A DNA stretch of 64,000 bases from Ammoniphilus sp. YIM 78166 (GTDB taxonomy: Bacteria > Bacillota > Bacilli > Aneurinibacillales > RAOX-1), in NCBI RefSeq assembly GCF_004522215.1, contig NZ_SDLR01000001.1:496001-560000 (forward strand). Reading direction: 5' to 3'. The notes beneath the pieces are model-generated. The model did not search any database. It was given only the letters and a program-made list of their open reading frames with translations, and was not told where the DNA came from. The translations under genes and the position numbers were made by a program. Positions 44,916-53,946 of the stretch are shown here, piece by piece; positions within the stretch are counted from its first letter, which is position 1, and the number at the start of each line of letters is the position of its first letter.

Positions 44916-45431
44916 ATGCAATTAGCGCGTAATTTGTTTTTTGCCATAGTCCTTTCTACCATGCTTGCCTTTCTGCTTTCTTCCTTGCCACCCAATGTCG
45001 AGGAACAACAACTGGGATTAACCCCTGTGTTTAAGTCAACCAAGCCTATGATATTAAGGGAAGAAAATCTAGTAGATGTGCTTTCCGCCTTTGAGACGCG
45101 TTTAGCATTAGGGCATGTAAAATGGGAAAATCGCAATCTTTTTATTGATTATAAGGCCTCAATGGAAAAACCGATTTACGTAGAAGATATATACGATGAC
45201 CTTTTCTCCGTCATAAAATTTGCCTATCTGAATGTCAATAATGTTGAAGGCCTATATGTGCGCGTCCTTTATAAGGAAAAAGGCAGGGATGAAGTGCTCA
45301 TTGCAGTTTCCGCCGAAAAGACGAATCATCTGCTCAAGGCCTTGACAGAAACAGAAGATAAGAAATCTTTCCTTCAAGAATTTACAACCTTGACCCATGG
45401 TGTACTTTGGAAGACAAACTTTCAAAAATGA
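44916..45431 (+). CDS. Membrane-anchored or exported protein of unknown function
   Basis: About 171 aa. N-terminal membrane segment or signal (LARNLFFAIVLSTMLAFLLSSL, about 3-24), then a soluble mixed alpha/beta domain (LVDVLSAFETRLALGHVKWENRNLFIDYKA, YDDLFSVIKFAYLNVNNVEGLYVRVLY). ATG 44916 follows GGGAGGTG; the longer frame from 44781 runs through the mtrB terminator. Separated from hepS by about 75 bp. Not recognised. Confidence 0.7.
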   Translation: MQLARNLFFAIVLSTMLAFLLSSLPPNVEEQQLGLTPVFKSTKPMILREENLVDVLSAFETRLALGHVKWENRNLFIDYKASMEKPIYVEDIYDDLFSVIKFAYLNVNNVEGLYVRVLYKEKGRDEVLIAVSAEKTNHLLKALTETEDKKSFLQEFTTLTHGVLWKTNFQK

Positions 45432-45507
45432 TTCTTAAAAATTAATGTTAATTAGGATATAATTTGTATGGTATACTTGATCCATTGTCATTTTGGGGGA
45501 AAAAATC

Positions 45508-46308
45508 ATGATTCTAACGCATTGTTTATTCCGGGAGGAATTAACGGACATTATAGACGAGTTAAACACCCAGATATCCTGTGATTTTGTTCACCGCTAC
45601 GTGGAAATTCCCTCCATCCCTTATGTTCGGATGCAGGTCCTTTTTTTGTTTCTGCATGATTCTGGTGTAGCCTACGATCAAATTAAGCAATACCTTATTC
45701 CAACGTCCCTTATCCAGGTAGCCCTGGATTGCCATGAGGAAGTGACCTTGCTGCCGCAAGTTTCAGAACAGGGAATTCGTCGGAGACAACTGACGGTCCT
45801 GGCGGGGGACTTATTTAGCAGCAAGTATTATTATCTTCTGTCGAATCTGGGGGATATTCCCTTGATTAAGACTTTGGCAAAATCCATTTATGATATTAAT
45901 GTAGCAAAGACTCAGTTGTACACGCAGCATCATCTACCTTTAGAAGAAGCCATGCAGCTTCGAACTAAAATCGATACAGCCCTTTTTACTAGTTTTATCC
46001 CACGTTTTTCTGATGAGCTGGTTGCTGTTTGGCGGAGATTAATGGAGCAATTATCGCTAATTGAACGATTGGTTCAGGAGTTATCAAGGTATCAAAGCAG
46101 CCAAGAGCTAAGTGGACATATGAAGAAACTGGCTGGAGAGATTTCCGTGCGGGAAGCAGCCAATCGAGTTCGCTTGATGATTGAACAAGCCATCGGAAAT
46201 ATCCAGGAAGATGTTTATTTTCTGCGCAAGGATGAGGTAAAGCAAGGGATTAGGGATCTTATTAAGAGCACCGTGAAACAGACTGAGAATCAGGTTTCCA
46301 TTCCCTAG
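45508..46308 (+). CDS. hepS: Heptaprenyl diphosphate synthase component 1
   Basis: About 266 aa, non-catalytic regulatory subunit that sets chain length with HepT. HEPPP_synt_1 family: LLAGDLFSSKYYYLLS-type block (TVLAGDLFSSKYYYLLSNLGD) and helical C-terminal half. Lacks DDxxD motifs, as expected. ATG 45508 follows GGGGGA. First gene of hepS-mqnP-mqnA-hepT. Confidence 0.9.
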   Translation: MILTHCLFREELTDIIDELNTQISCDFVHRYVEIPSIPYVRMQVLFLFLHDSGVAYDQIKQYLIPTSLIQVALDCHEEVTLLPQVSEQGIRRRQLTVLAGDLFSSKYYYLLSNLGDIPLIKTLAKSIYDINVAKTQLYTQHHLPLEEAMQLRTKIDTALFTSFIPRFSDELVAVWRRLMEQLSLIERLVQELSRYQSSQELSGHMKKLAGEISVREAANRVRLMIEQAIGNIQEDVYFLRKDEVKQGIRDLIKSTVKQTENQVSIP

Positions 46309-46329
46309 GATGTAAGGAGATAGTACAAG

Positions 46330-47193
46330 ATGAATAAATTAAAGATAATCTTAGAGATGATTAAATTTGAGCATACTATATTTGCCCTTCCATTTGCTTA
46401 CATGGGCGCAATACTTGGAAGTATTGTGGTAAATGGAACCTGGCCTACTTTAGGTCAGATCTTCTGGATTACCCTTGCCATGGTAGGAGCCAGAAGTGCA
46501 GCCATGGCACTTAATCGAGTGATCGATCGGGCGATTGACGCAAGAAACCCTCGAACAGTAACCAGGGCCATTCCTGCAGGCTTGCTTTCAGCTAAAGAGG
46601 TGTATGTCTTTATTGTTGGATCCTTTGCCCTCTTATTTTTCGCTGCTTTCCAATTAAACATGCTGGCGGTGCAATTACTGCCCCTTGCGGTTTTTGTACT
46701 TGTTTTATATTCTTACACGAAACGTTTTACTTGGGCCTGTCATCTCGTCTTAGGTGTGGCCATTGGGCTCGCTCCTCTTGGGGGATGGGTGGCAACTACG
46801 GGCCAGGTGGATATGATCGGATTACTGTTATTTGTAACAGTAGCCCTATGGACAGCCGGGTTTGATATTATTTATGCTTGTCAGGATATTGAATTTGACA
46901 AACAAAATGGTCTCTACTCTATTCCTAGTCGCTTTGGTTTAGCTGGCGCTTTAAGTTTAGCTCGATGGTTACACGCAATAACCGTAATAGGATTTGTGGC
47001 CTTATACTTCCTTACCGATTTAAGCTTCATGTTTGCCATCGGGGTACTTGTTGCAGCGGTCATCTTAATTTATGAGCACCGTCTAGTGTCTCCACATGAT
47101 CTTTCCAAATTAAATACGGCGTTTTTTACAATGAACGGTGTATTAAGCGTAGTGGTTTTTGTTTTTACAATACTTGACTTGGTGATAAAATGA
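46330..47193 (+). CDS. mqnP: UbiA-family prenyltransferase, probably MqnP
   Basis: 287 aa, eight to nine membrane helices. Asp-rich motifs: NRVIDRAIDARNPRT (NDxxDxxxD type) and DIIYACQDIEFDKQNGLYSIP (YxxxD...D). It attaches the polyprenyl chain to a naphthoate ring. Overlap (ATGA) with mqnA and position between hepS and hepT argue for the futalosine-pathway enzyme MqnP rather than MenA or protoheme farnesyltransferase. Assignment is partly from context. Confidence 0.82.
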   Translation: MNKLKIILEMIKFEHTIFALPFAYMGAILGSIVVNGTWPTLGQIFWITLAMVGARSAAMALNRVIDRAIDARNPRTVTRAIPAGLLSAKEVYVFIVGSFALLFFAAFQLNMLAVQLLPLAVFVLVLYSYTKRFTWACHLVLGVAIGLAPLGGWVATTGQVDMIGLLLFVTVALWTAGFDIIYACQDIEFDKQNGLYSIPSRFGLAGALSLARWLHAITVIGFVALYFLTDLSFMFAIGVLVAAVILIYEHRLVSPHDLSKLNTAFFTMNGVLSVVVFVFTILDLVIK

Positions 47194-48023
47194 GAATAGG
47201 AAAAATATCTTATACCAATGTGTTGCCTGTTTTTTATTTTTTCCAAGACGCTAAGTTCGCGGGACAAGCTTCCTTTATTGAGAAGGTGCCTGCCGAATTG
47301 AATAGGCATCTTGCAGCCGGAGAAATTGATTTGGGACCGGTTTCTTCCTTCACTTACGCAGAAAATGACGGGGCCTATAACGCCCTAGAGGACTTATCCG
47401 TTAGTGCGCTAGGGGCCGTGGGCTCCATTTTTCTGTTTAGCAAGTTCCCCTTAGAAGAGTTGAAAGAGCCTAGAATTGCATTGACCAATACTTCTGCTAC
47501 TTCTGTTAATTTACTCAAAGTGATCATGGAGAAATTTCAAGCGGCTCATCCTCAATATGTGACTATGAAGCCCTCCTTGGAACAGATGATGGATCAAGCC
47601 GATGCAGCCTTGCTAATTGGGGATGATGCTCTGATGGCAAAGCTGACGAATCCAGGGTATTATGTTTACGATTTAGGGGAATTGTGGTATAAACATACAG
47701 GGATGTGGATGACGTTTGCCTTGTGGTGTGTGCGAAAAGATGTAATCGCTACGGAACCGAGTTTATTAGGGAACATCCACTTGGAGTTTCTAAGGGCAAA
47801 AAAACAGGGTGCAGAGCAATTGGATGATATCATTCGTCATTCCCAACGCGAATTCGGGGGAAGTTATGAATTCTGGAAAGGGTACTTTTCTGGGCTATGT
47901 CATGATTTCCAATCAGAACAGAAGAGAGGGCTGGAATATTATTTTCGCTGTGCAGCCGAGATTGGCTTATTAGCTCGTCCTGTTGAAGTCATTACATGGG
48001 GTGCGGGTGCGAGAATAACTTAA
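47190..48023 (+). CDS. mqnA: Chorismate dehydratase MqnA
   Basis: 277 aa; dehydrates chorismate to 3-enolpyruvylbenzoate, first step of futalosine-dependent menaquinone synthesis. Periplasmic-binding-protein-like fold with MqnA hallmarks: RIGKISYTNVLPVFY, LNRHLAAGEIDLGPVSSF, LTNTSATSVNL, LIGDDAL, YDLGELWYKHTGMWMTFALW. Starts inside the mqnP stop. Draws on chorismate from aroC in the supraoperon 3 kb downstream. mqnB, mqnC, mqnD and mqnE are not in the window. Confidence 0.93.
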   Translation: MRIGKISYTNVLPVFYFFQDAKFAGQASFIEKVPAELNRHLAAGEIDLGPVSSFTYAENDGAYNALEDLSVSALGAVGSIFLFSKFPLEELKEPRIALTNTSATSVNLLKVIMEKFQAAHPQYVTMKPSLEQMMDQADAALLIGDDALMAKLTNPGYYVYDLGELWYKHTGMWMTFALWCVRKDVIATEPSLLGNIHLEFLRAKKQGAEQLDDIIRHSQREFGGSYEFWKGYFSGLCHDFQSEQKRGLEYYFRCAAEIGLLARPVEVITWGAGARIT

Positions 48024-48032
48024 GGTGAATGT

Positions 48033-49028
48033 ATGAAATTAGCTGACATTTTTTTTCAACTAAAGAAAGATATGCAGTATATAGAAAAAGAGCTGGCTAA
48101 ATCCATCTCAACGAAAGACGCCCTACTATACAAGACTTCCAGTCATTTGCTTAAGGCAGGAGGAAAAAGAATCCGTCCTGTTTTTGTCTTGTTGGGAGGG
48201 AAATTTGGAACGTACGATCGAGAGAGGTTAAAGCATTTGGCTGTTGCATTGGAGCTCATTCACATGGCGACATTAGTTCATGATGATGTGATTGACGATG
48301 CCGCTACGCGCAGAGGCCAGCAAACGGTAAAGTCCAAGTGGGACAATCGCCTTGCTATGTACACGGGAGATTATATTCTTGCAGAGGCTCTTTTGACTGT
48401 AACGGAATTAGAAAACCCGAGAGTTCATCAGATTTTGTCTCGTTCCATTAAGCAAATGGTTGAGGGTGAAATTGAACAAATTCGTGATTTTCATGATTGG
48501 GATCAAAGCCTACGAAACTATCTGCGACGAATCAAGCGGAAAACAGCTTTGCTTATCGCTGTAAGCTGCCAGCTTGGTGCGATTGTTTGCGGTGCCCCAG
48601 AAAAGCATGTTAGGGCCTTATACAACTATGGCTATAACGTGGGGATGGCTTTTCAAATCACCGACGACATTTTAGACTTTGTCGGAGACGAGAAAACCCT
48701 AGGAAAGCCAGCAGGCAGTGATTTGCGTCAAGGGAATATTACACTTCCTGCCTTGCATACCTATCAAGATCCCAAGCTTGGTCCTCTATTGAAGTCTTGG
48801 ATGACGACGGGAGCTAACAACAGCGGTGAGGTTCAAGTTTGGTTGCCAGATGAAAAGATAGAGGATGCTATCCAATTAGTAAGAAAAGCGCAAGGACTTC
48901 ATTATGCCCAAGCTTTAGCAGATCGCTATATTTCTAGAGCCATGCATTGGCTTGAGGACCTGCCAGAAGGCCAGCCTAAAAAGTCTTTACAAGAAATTGC
49001 GAAATTCATCGGGAAAAGACAGTTTTAG
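48033..49028 (+). CDS. hepT: Heptaprenyl diphosphate synthase component 2
   Basis: 331 aa catalytic trans-prenyltransferase. First Asp-rich motif LVHDDVIDDAATRRG, second FQITDDILDF, with GGKRIRPV and KTALLIAVSC. Works with HepS to make the C35 chain of menaquinone-7. In B. subtilis hepS and hepT flank menG; here mqnP and mqnA lie between them. Confidence 0.95.
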   Translation: MKLADIFFQLKKDMQYIEKELAKSISTKDALLYKTSSHLLKAGGKRIRPVFVLLGGKFGTYDRERLKHLAVALELIHMATLVHDDVIDDAATRRGQQTVKSKWDNRLAMYTGDYILAEALLTVTELENPRVHQILSRSIKQMVEGEIEQIRDFHDWDQSLRNYLRRIKRKTALLIAVSCQLGAIVCGAPEKHVRALYNYGYNVGMAFQITDDILDFVGDEKTLGKPAGSDLRQGNITLPALHTYQDPKLGPLLKSWMTTGANNSGEVQVWLPDEKIEDAIQLVRKAQGLHYAQALADRYISRAMHWLEDLPEGQPKKSLQEIAKFIGKRQF

Positions 49029-49135
49029 TATTTGCATTATGAAGGTCATTTTTGGTAAAATCACATTCGTGAGACTGATTTTGGGGCCTTATCTATTTAA
49101 GGCCTAATACATAAGAGGGAATGAGGGAATTTTTT

Positions 49136-49585
49136 ATGGCATTAGAAAGAACTTTTGTAATGGTGAAACCTGATGGTGTTCAACGTAACCTAATCGGTGA
49201 AATCGTAACCCGTTTTGAGAAGAAAGGCTTTAAACTCGTAAGCGCGAAATTGATGAGCGTGGGACAAGCTTTAGCAGAAGAGCATTATGGTGAGCATAAA
49301 GAGCGCCCTTTCTTCGGCGAATTAGTTGGATTCATCACTTCTAGCCCTGTTTTTGCAATGGTTTGGGAAGGGGACAATGTAATCGCTACAGCCCGCAATA
49401 TGATGGGTAAAACGAATCCTGCTGATGCTGCTCCTGGTACCATCCGTGGTGATTTCGGAGTGAGCGTAGGTATGAACATCATCCATGGCTCCGATTCTGC
49501 TGAGAGTGCACAACGTGAGATCGGTCTTTGGTTTAAAGAAGAAGAGCTTGCTTCTTACGAAAAAACAGTGAATCAGTGGGTTTAA
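49136..49585 (+). CDS. ndk: Nucleoside diphosphate kinase
   Basis: 149 aa, transfers gamma-phosphate between nucleotides. [37 protein letters not shown], and the phospho-His in NIIHGSDS. Position between hepT and cheR as in Bacillus. ATG 49136 is the family start; AGGGA lies upstream. Confidence 0.97.
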   Translation: MALERTFVMVKPDGVQRNLIGEIVTRFEKKGFKLVSAKLMSVGQALAEEHYGEHKERPFFGELVGFITSSPVFAMVWEGDNVIATARNMMGKTNPADAAPGTIRGDFGVSVGMNIIHGSDSAESAQREIGLWFKEEELASYEKTVNQWV

Positions 49586-49594
49586 TCCCATGTG

Positions 49595-49625
49595 AACCGC
49601 AGAGGTTTTCCTTCTGCGGTTTTTC
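49595..49625 (+). terminator. Terminator after ndk
   Basis: AACCGCAGA and TCTGCGGTT arms, T-run. Confidence 0.87.
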
Positions 49626-49713
49626 CTTTTTTTCAAGGAGAAGGATTTTAAACGATCTCTCTCGAATAGTTATCTCATATACGACAGAGACAAGCAGGGT
49701 GAGAGATAAGCAG

Positions 49714-50493
49714 ATGGAAGACCGTGATTTTGCACAATTCATTGCAAGCGTAAAGAAGAAGACAGGTATTGACCTAGCTTTATATAAGGAAGCACAGATG
49801 AAGAGACGCCTTACCTCATTAAGACAGAAACGAGGCTTTGCTAATTTTGTTTCCTATTTTGAAGGCATGAATCAAGATAAAGAGCTGTATTATGAATTTC
49901 TTGATCGGATGACGATTAATGTATCCGAATTTTTTCGTAATGCAGGACGTTGGGAAGTCCTTAGTCAAAAGATCCTGCCGCGTTTATTGAAAGAAAAATC
50001 AAGACTAAAGTGCTGGAGTGCTGCCTGCTCCACAGGAGAAGAGCCTTATACGCTAGCGTTGATCTTATCCCGCTTGATGTCGTTGCGAGACATTAATATC
50101 CTGGCAACAGATATCGACGAAGGAGCGATTGCGAAGGCGAAGTTAGGGGTTTATGCGGAGAGATCTCTTCATGAATGCCCTAGGGAGCTGGTGAAGCGAT
50201 ATTTTTTCCAAGAAGGAACACATTATCGCCTTTCAGACGAGATTAAGAATACCATCCAATTTAAACAACACAATCTGCTGGCGGATCCTTTCGATTCTCA
50301 ATATGACCTCATCATTTGCCGAAACGTGATGATCTATTTTACGGAGGAAGCTAAGCATGAATTATATAAAAAGTTTAGTCAAGCTCTACGACCTGGAGGT
50401 GTCCTGTTCGTTGGTAGCACGGAGCAGATATTTCAGCCGCAACAATATAAGTTAGAGGCAGAGGATACATTCTTTTATCGTAAAGTTTTATAA
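49714..50493 (+). CDS. cheR: Chemotaxis protein methyltransferase CheR
   Basis: About 259 aa; methylates Glu residues of chemoreceptors using SAM. N-terminal helical domain ([21 protein letters not shown]), [13 protein letters not shown]-binding [22 protein letters not shown], and [11 protein letters not shown]. The ATG 49714 is chosen from family alignment; the RBS is weak (GGTGAG). Together with the PilZ motor brake at 26720 it implies a motile organism. Confidence 0.94.
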   Translation: MEDRDFAQFIASVKKKTGIDLALYKEAQMKRRLTSLRQKRGFANFVSYFEGMNQDKELYYEFLDRMTINVSEFFRNAGRWEVLSQKILPRLLKEKSRLKCWSAACSTGEEPYTLALILSRLMSLRDINILATDIDEGAIAKAKLGVYAERSLHECPRELVKRYFFQEGTHYRLSDEIKNTIQFKQHNLLADPFDSQYDLIICRNVMIYFTEEAKHELYKKFSQALRPGGVLFVGSTEQIFQPQQYKLEAEDTFFYRKVL

Positions 50494-50507
50494 AGGGGTA
50501 ATCGGTG

Positions 50508-50819
50508 ATGTTTAATTTCTTATTCGCACTACTAGCTACCTATGTCTGTTATAAACGAGGATTGGCTTATATGTTGGAGTCAAGAATTCTAGCCAGCAGG
50601 AAAGCAGAAAGACGCAGCTACGTTATGTTTTTGCTGGCTGGCGTCTTTTTGGGTGACTTCATTGGCTTAACAGCTGCATTCCACTATTTGCCGAACATGC
50701 CTCTACTGCAGGCTACTGTGGGAACACTCTGCTCGATTCTCTGTGGGGAGGCTTTTTTCTACTACAACAAACGAGCAGTTCAAAAGATTCCGACGGTTCA
50801 GGAAAGAAAAAACTACTAA
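50508..50819 (+). CDS. Small membrane protein between cheR and aroC
   Basis: 103 aa, three hydrophobic segments (about 3-20, 40-60, 68-85) separated by a basic loop (RILASRKAERRS). AAGGGG upstream; GTG 50505 and ATG 50508 are both possible starts. Likely co-transcribed with cheR (14 bp gap). Not recognised. Confidence 0.55.
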   Translation: MFNFLFALLATYVCYKRGLAYMLESRILASRKAERRSYVMFLLAGVFLGDFIGLTAAFHYLPNMPLLQATVGTLCSILCGEAFFYYNKRAVQKIPTVQERKNY

Positions 50820-50918
50820 GGTTGTTGTTGGTAAACACTATGAATACTTACCTTTCCTATGCCTCAAACTAGGGATAGATGGTTAAGCTTCTGATTGCTT
50901 GATAAAAGGGGTTTTCTC

Positions 50919-50941
50919 CTGGTCCCATTAGGGACTTTTTC
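50919..50941 (+). terminator. Weak terminator before aroC
   Basis: GGTCCC/GGGAC stem with ATTA loop and TTTTT. The rest of 50820-51033 is non-coding; TATAAT at 50971-50976 is a possible -10 for aroC but has no clear -35. Confidence 0.55.
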
Positions 50942-51033
50942 GTATTAAACACTATCATTTTTTATGTAGCTATAATATAATAGCACATAAAACAATATGA
51001 CACTTAAAAGTGCTAAAGGGTGGAGGAGTTCAG

Positions 51034-52197
51034 ATGAGATATTTGACAGCCGGAGAATCGCATGGTCCTCAACTAACGGCGATTATTGAAGGAGTGCCTA
51101 GCAATGTTCCTATTTCAGCGGAGAAGATTAATGAACAGTTGCTTCGTCGCCAAAAAGGACATGGTCGAGGACGTCGGATGCAAATCGAACAGGACCAAGT
51201 GAAAATCGTAGCCGGAGTAAGACATGGTTTGACTACCGGTGCTCCGATCTGTTTAGTGGTAGAGAATAAGGATTGGACACATTGGCAGCACATCATGGGT
51301 CCAGATCCGGTAGAAGATGATGAAGAGGTTAAGCGTCAGGTTACTCGCCCACGTCCTGGTCATGCGGATCTGAATGGGGCTCTAAAATATAATCAAAAAG
51401 ATATGAGAAACATCTTGGAACGATCAAGCGCAAGAGAAACTGCTGTTCGTGTAGCTGTAGGTGCCGTAGCTCGCCAATTATTAGAACAGTTCGACATTAA
51501 AGTGGGTGGACATGTTAAACGAATTGGCTCTATTGAAGCGAAAGAGGTGGAAGTATCGTTAGATGAGCTGATTCGGATTACAGAAGAGTCACCGGTTCGT
51601 TGCCTTGATGAAGAAGCCGGCAAGCAGATGATGGCACTGATCGATCAAGCTAAACAGGATGGCGACTCCTTAGGGGGGATCGTCGAGGTCATCGTGGAGG
51701 GTGTCCCGATCGGTCTTGGCAGTCATGTTCAATGGGATCGGAAGCTAGATGGCAAGCTCGCTCAAGCGGTAATGAGCATTCAAGCGTTTAAAGGTGTTGA
51801 AATCGGGATCGGTTTTGAAGCGGCTACCCGTCCAGGTTCTCAGGTCCACGATGAGATCGTTTGGAGTGAAGAAAAAGGATTTTCTAGAAGCAGCAATCGT
51901 GCAGGCGGACTAGAGGGTGGAATGACCACCGGCATGCCGATTGTCGTTCGAGGCGTTATGAAGCCTATTCCTACACTTTACAAGCCTCTGATGAGTGTTG
52001 ACCTGGAAACGAAGGAGCCTTTTGCAGCGACAATTGAACGTTCTGATAGCTGTGCGGTTCCTGCTGCGTCCGTAGTAGCAGAAGCGGTTGTAGCTTTTGA
52101 AGTGGCAAAGGCCTTGTGTGAGACCTTCCATAGCGATAACCTGAACCAGATGAAAGCTAGCGTGCAGCAGTTTAAACAATACTTGGAGACCATTTAG
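51034..52197 (+). CDS. aroC: Chorismate synthase
   Basis: 387 aa, FMN-dependent conversion of EPSP to chorismate (called aroF in B. subtilis). [68 protein letters not shown] 51034 follows GGTGGAGGAG. First gene of the aromatic supraoperon. Confidence 0.97.
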   Translation: MRYLTAGESHGPQLTAIIEGVPSNVPISAEKINEQLLRRQKGHGRGRRMQIEQDQVKIVAGVRHGLTTGAPICLVVENKDWTHWQHIMGPDPVEDDEEVKRQVTRPRPGHADLNGALKYNQKDMRNILERSSARETAVRVAVGAVARQLLEQFDIKVGGHVKRIGSIEAKEVEVSLDELIRITEESPVRCLDEEAGKQMMALIDQAKQDGDSLGGIVEVIVEGVPIGLGSHVQWDRKLDGKLAQAVMSIQAFKGVEIGIGFEAATRPGSQVHDEIVWSEEKGFSRSSNRAGGLEGGMTTGMPIVVRGVMKPIPTLYKPLMSVDLETKEPFAATIERSDSCAVPAASVVAEAVVAFEVAKALCETFHSDNLNQMKASVQQFKQYLETI

Positions 52198-52199
52198 TT

Positions 52200-53303
52200 A
52201 TGAAAAGATTAAAAGTTGAGCTAGGGGAGAGGAGTTATCCTATTGTCATTGGAAGAGATCTTTTGGATCGCCTTCCTGAAGAACTTATGGCCCGAGGGAT
52301 TACTCCGAAAAATAAACTGTTTATCATCACAGATCACCAAGTAGGGCCGATATACCTCGAGCGAATGGAGTCCATTCTCCAGGCCGCAGATTACCAAACG
52401 GGGGCTAATGTGATCTCCGCGGGGGAACAATCCAAATCGTTGCATGTTCTTGAAGAGATCACAGGAAGTGCACTGCAAGCAGGGCTTGATCGCAAATCGG
52501 TCTTTATTGCATTAGGTGGTGGCGTTGTAGGGGACTTGGCTGGTTTCTGTGCGGCTACCTATATGCGAGGAGTCCCTTTTGTACAAGTTCCTACGACCCT
52601 GTTGGCTCATGACAGCAGTGTAGGCGGGAAAGTTGCGGTTAACCATCCACTAGGTAAAAATATCATTGGAGCTTTTCACCAGCCAAGCTTAGTGTTATAT
52701 GACACGGAGACTCTAAAAACACTTCCACCGCGAGAAATCTATGCTGGTTTTGCGGAAGTGCTTAAGCATGGATTGATTTGGAGTGAGTCCTTCACTCAAT
52801 GGCTGGAAGAGCATGCGGAGGAGCTTCTTGCTCTTCAATCACCTTTTATCGATGAGGCGATCTACCAAGGCTGCTTGATTAAATCTCAAGTGGTTTCTGA
52901 AGACGAAACCGAGCAAGGAAAACGAGCGATACTTAATTTAGGCCATACGTTCGGCCATGCTCTTGAGTCTCTCTCTCAGTATGGGGGGCTGATCCATGGA
53001 GAAGCTGTTGCGTTAGGTATGGTTGCGGCAGCATTGCTAGCCGAACGCATTGGAGTTTGTCCTGAATCCGAGCAGGTGGCTAATAGAACCATAGCGTTAT
53101 TGAAGAAATTCCATCTGCCTGTACGTATGGATGATCAGTTTACACCTGAGCAAGTGTTAGAAGCCATGAGACATGATAAAAAGGGCAGTGGAGGAAAATT
53201 AGTTTTCGTCCTTCCAACACGAGTGGGTGCTGTTGATATCTTCCATGATGTGAAGGAAACGGATGTATTAGAAGTATTAAAAATGTCAAAAGAGGTGTCA
53301 TAA
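52200..53303 (+). CDS. aroB: 3-dehydroquinate synthase
   Basis: 367 aa, second shikimate step (DAHP to 3-dehydroquinate), NAD- and metal-dependent. NAD site ALGGGVVGDLAGFCAATYMRG, PTTLLAHDSSVGGK, metal ligands in NLGHTFGHALE and HGEAVALGM. ATG 2 bp after the aroC stop. Confidence 0.97.
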   Translation: MKRLKVELGERSYPIVIGRDLLDRLPEELMARGITPKNKLFIITDHQVGPIYLERMESILQAADYQTGANVISAGEQSKSLHVLEEITGSALQAGLDRKSVFIALGGGVVGDLAGFCAATYMRGVPFVQVPTTLLAHDSSVGGKVAVNHPLGKNIIGAFHQPSLVLYDTETLKTLPPREIYAGFAEVLKHGLIWSESFTQWLEEHAEELLALQSPFIDEAIYQGCLIKSQVVSEDETEQGKRAILNLGHTFGHALESLSQYGGLIHGEAVALGMVAAALLAERIGVCPESEQVANRTIALLKKFHLPVRMDDQFTPEQVLEAMRHDKKGSGGKLVFVLPTRVGAVDIFHDVKETDVLEVLKMSKEVS

Positions 53304-53305
53304 GA

Positions 53306-53692
53306 ATGGGAGTAAGGGGGATACGCGGAGCGATCACCGTTAAAGAAGATACATCAACTGAGATACTAGAAGCTACGGAAGAATTAGTGCATGAAATCAT
53401 AGGTCAGAATCAGATCTTGCCTGACCATGTTGCCGCCATATTTATCACCGTTACCACGGACTTAGTTTCTGATTTTCCGGCGAAAGCTATCAGAAAAATC
53501 GGTGGATGGGAGCTCGTTCCGTTAATGTGTTCAACAGAAATTCCGGTACTAGAAAGCTTGTCGAAGTGTATTCGGGTGATGATGCTGGTCAATACGGACC
53601 TGAATCCAGACGAAGTGAATCATGTATTCTTAAGGGAAGCCAAGAAGCTTCGCCCAGATCTTGCCGACATTAATGCATTGACTTCAAACTAG
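53306..53692 (+). CDS. aroH: Chorismate mutase AroH type
   Basis: 128 aa monofunctional, trimeric chorismate mutase; chorismate to prephenate for Tyr/Phe. GVRGIRGAITV, ATEELVHEIIGQN, and CIRVMMLVNTD with catalytic Arg residues. The trp promoter lies in and just after its 3' end. Confidence 0.95.
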   Translation: MGVRGIRGAITVKEDTSTEILEATEELVHEIIGQNQILPDHVAAIFITVTTDLVSDFPAKAIRKIGGWELVPLMCSTEIPVLESLSKCIRVMMLVNTDLNPDEVNHVFLREAKKLRPDLADINALTSN

Positions 53693-53706
53693 CATTATAA
53701 TAAACT
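53678..53706 (+). promoter_or_regulatory. Candidate trp operon promoter inside the aroH 3' end
   Basis: TTGACT (53678-53683), 17-bp spacer, TAAACT (53701-53706). A TATAAT at 53696-53701 has no matching -35. The start near 53713 puts the TRAP triplets at the very 5' end of the RNA. Confidence 0.5.
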
Positions 53707-53717
53707 AAAAATTAAGT

Positions 53718-53800
53718 TAGAGTTGAGAAGCTGAGCCTGAGTTTGAGAAGTGAGTTGAGTTGAGGAAGCAGAGCCTGAGTTGTTCATAGAGGAGGTCGAG
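53718..53800 (+). promoter_or_regulatory. TRAP-binding site of the trp leader
   Basis: GAG triplets at 53720, 53725, 53733, 53739, 53745, 53752, 53757, 53762, 53771 and 53777, mostly separated by 2-5 nt, with AAG triplets at 53728, 53748 and 53766 and further UAG/GAG at 53787-53800. This is the hallmark TRAP target (11 G/UAG repeats), and mtrB is in the same window. Tryptophan-loaded TRAP should bind and favour the attenuator at 53833. Confidence 0.93.
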
Positions 53801-53802
53801 GT

Positions 53803-53868
53803 ATGGCCTTTGTCTATTTACTATGTACATTCAGCCCAGGGTTCCCCTGGGCTTTTTATGTTCTATAA
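53803..53868 (+). CDS. Candidate trp leader peptide, 21 aa
   Basis: ATG 53803 with GAGGAGG (53789-53795) 7 nt upstream; encodes 21 codons to TAA at 53866-53868. The Shine-Dalgarno lies at the tail of the TRAP triplets and the coding sequence runs through the attenuator hairpin, including one Trp codon at position 16 (PGFPWAF). Translation would be expected to affect both TRAP access and terminator folding. Not known from the B. subtilis trp leader. Could be fortuitous. Confidence 0.45.
   Translation: MAFVYLLCTFSPGFPWAFYVL
53833..53857 (+). terminator. trp attenuator terminator
   Basis: Perfect 9-bp arms AGCCCAGGG and CCCTGGGCT with a 3-nt loop, followed by TTTTT. Lies downstream of the TRAP site and 90 bp before trpE. 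Confidence 0.92.
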
Positions 53869-53911
53869 GTCTATAACGAGACTCTGAATGGATGCTCTCC
53901 CCTCGCCGCTT

Positions 53912-53936
53912 CTCTTCTTTTATCATGAAAGGAGAG
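53912..53936 (+). promoter_or_regulatory. Hairpin sequestering the trpE Shine-Dalgarno
   Basis: CTCTTCTTTT (53912-53921), 5-nt loop, GAAAGGAGAG (53927-53936) pair over 10 bp with two G-U pairs, burying the AAGGAG that precedes ATG 53947. An alternative partner CTCTCC lies at 53895-53900. Matches the translational arm of TRAP control known for trpE in B. subtilis. Confidence 0.7.
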
Positions 53937-53946
53937 GTGCACCACC

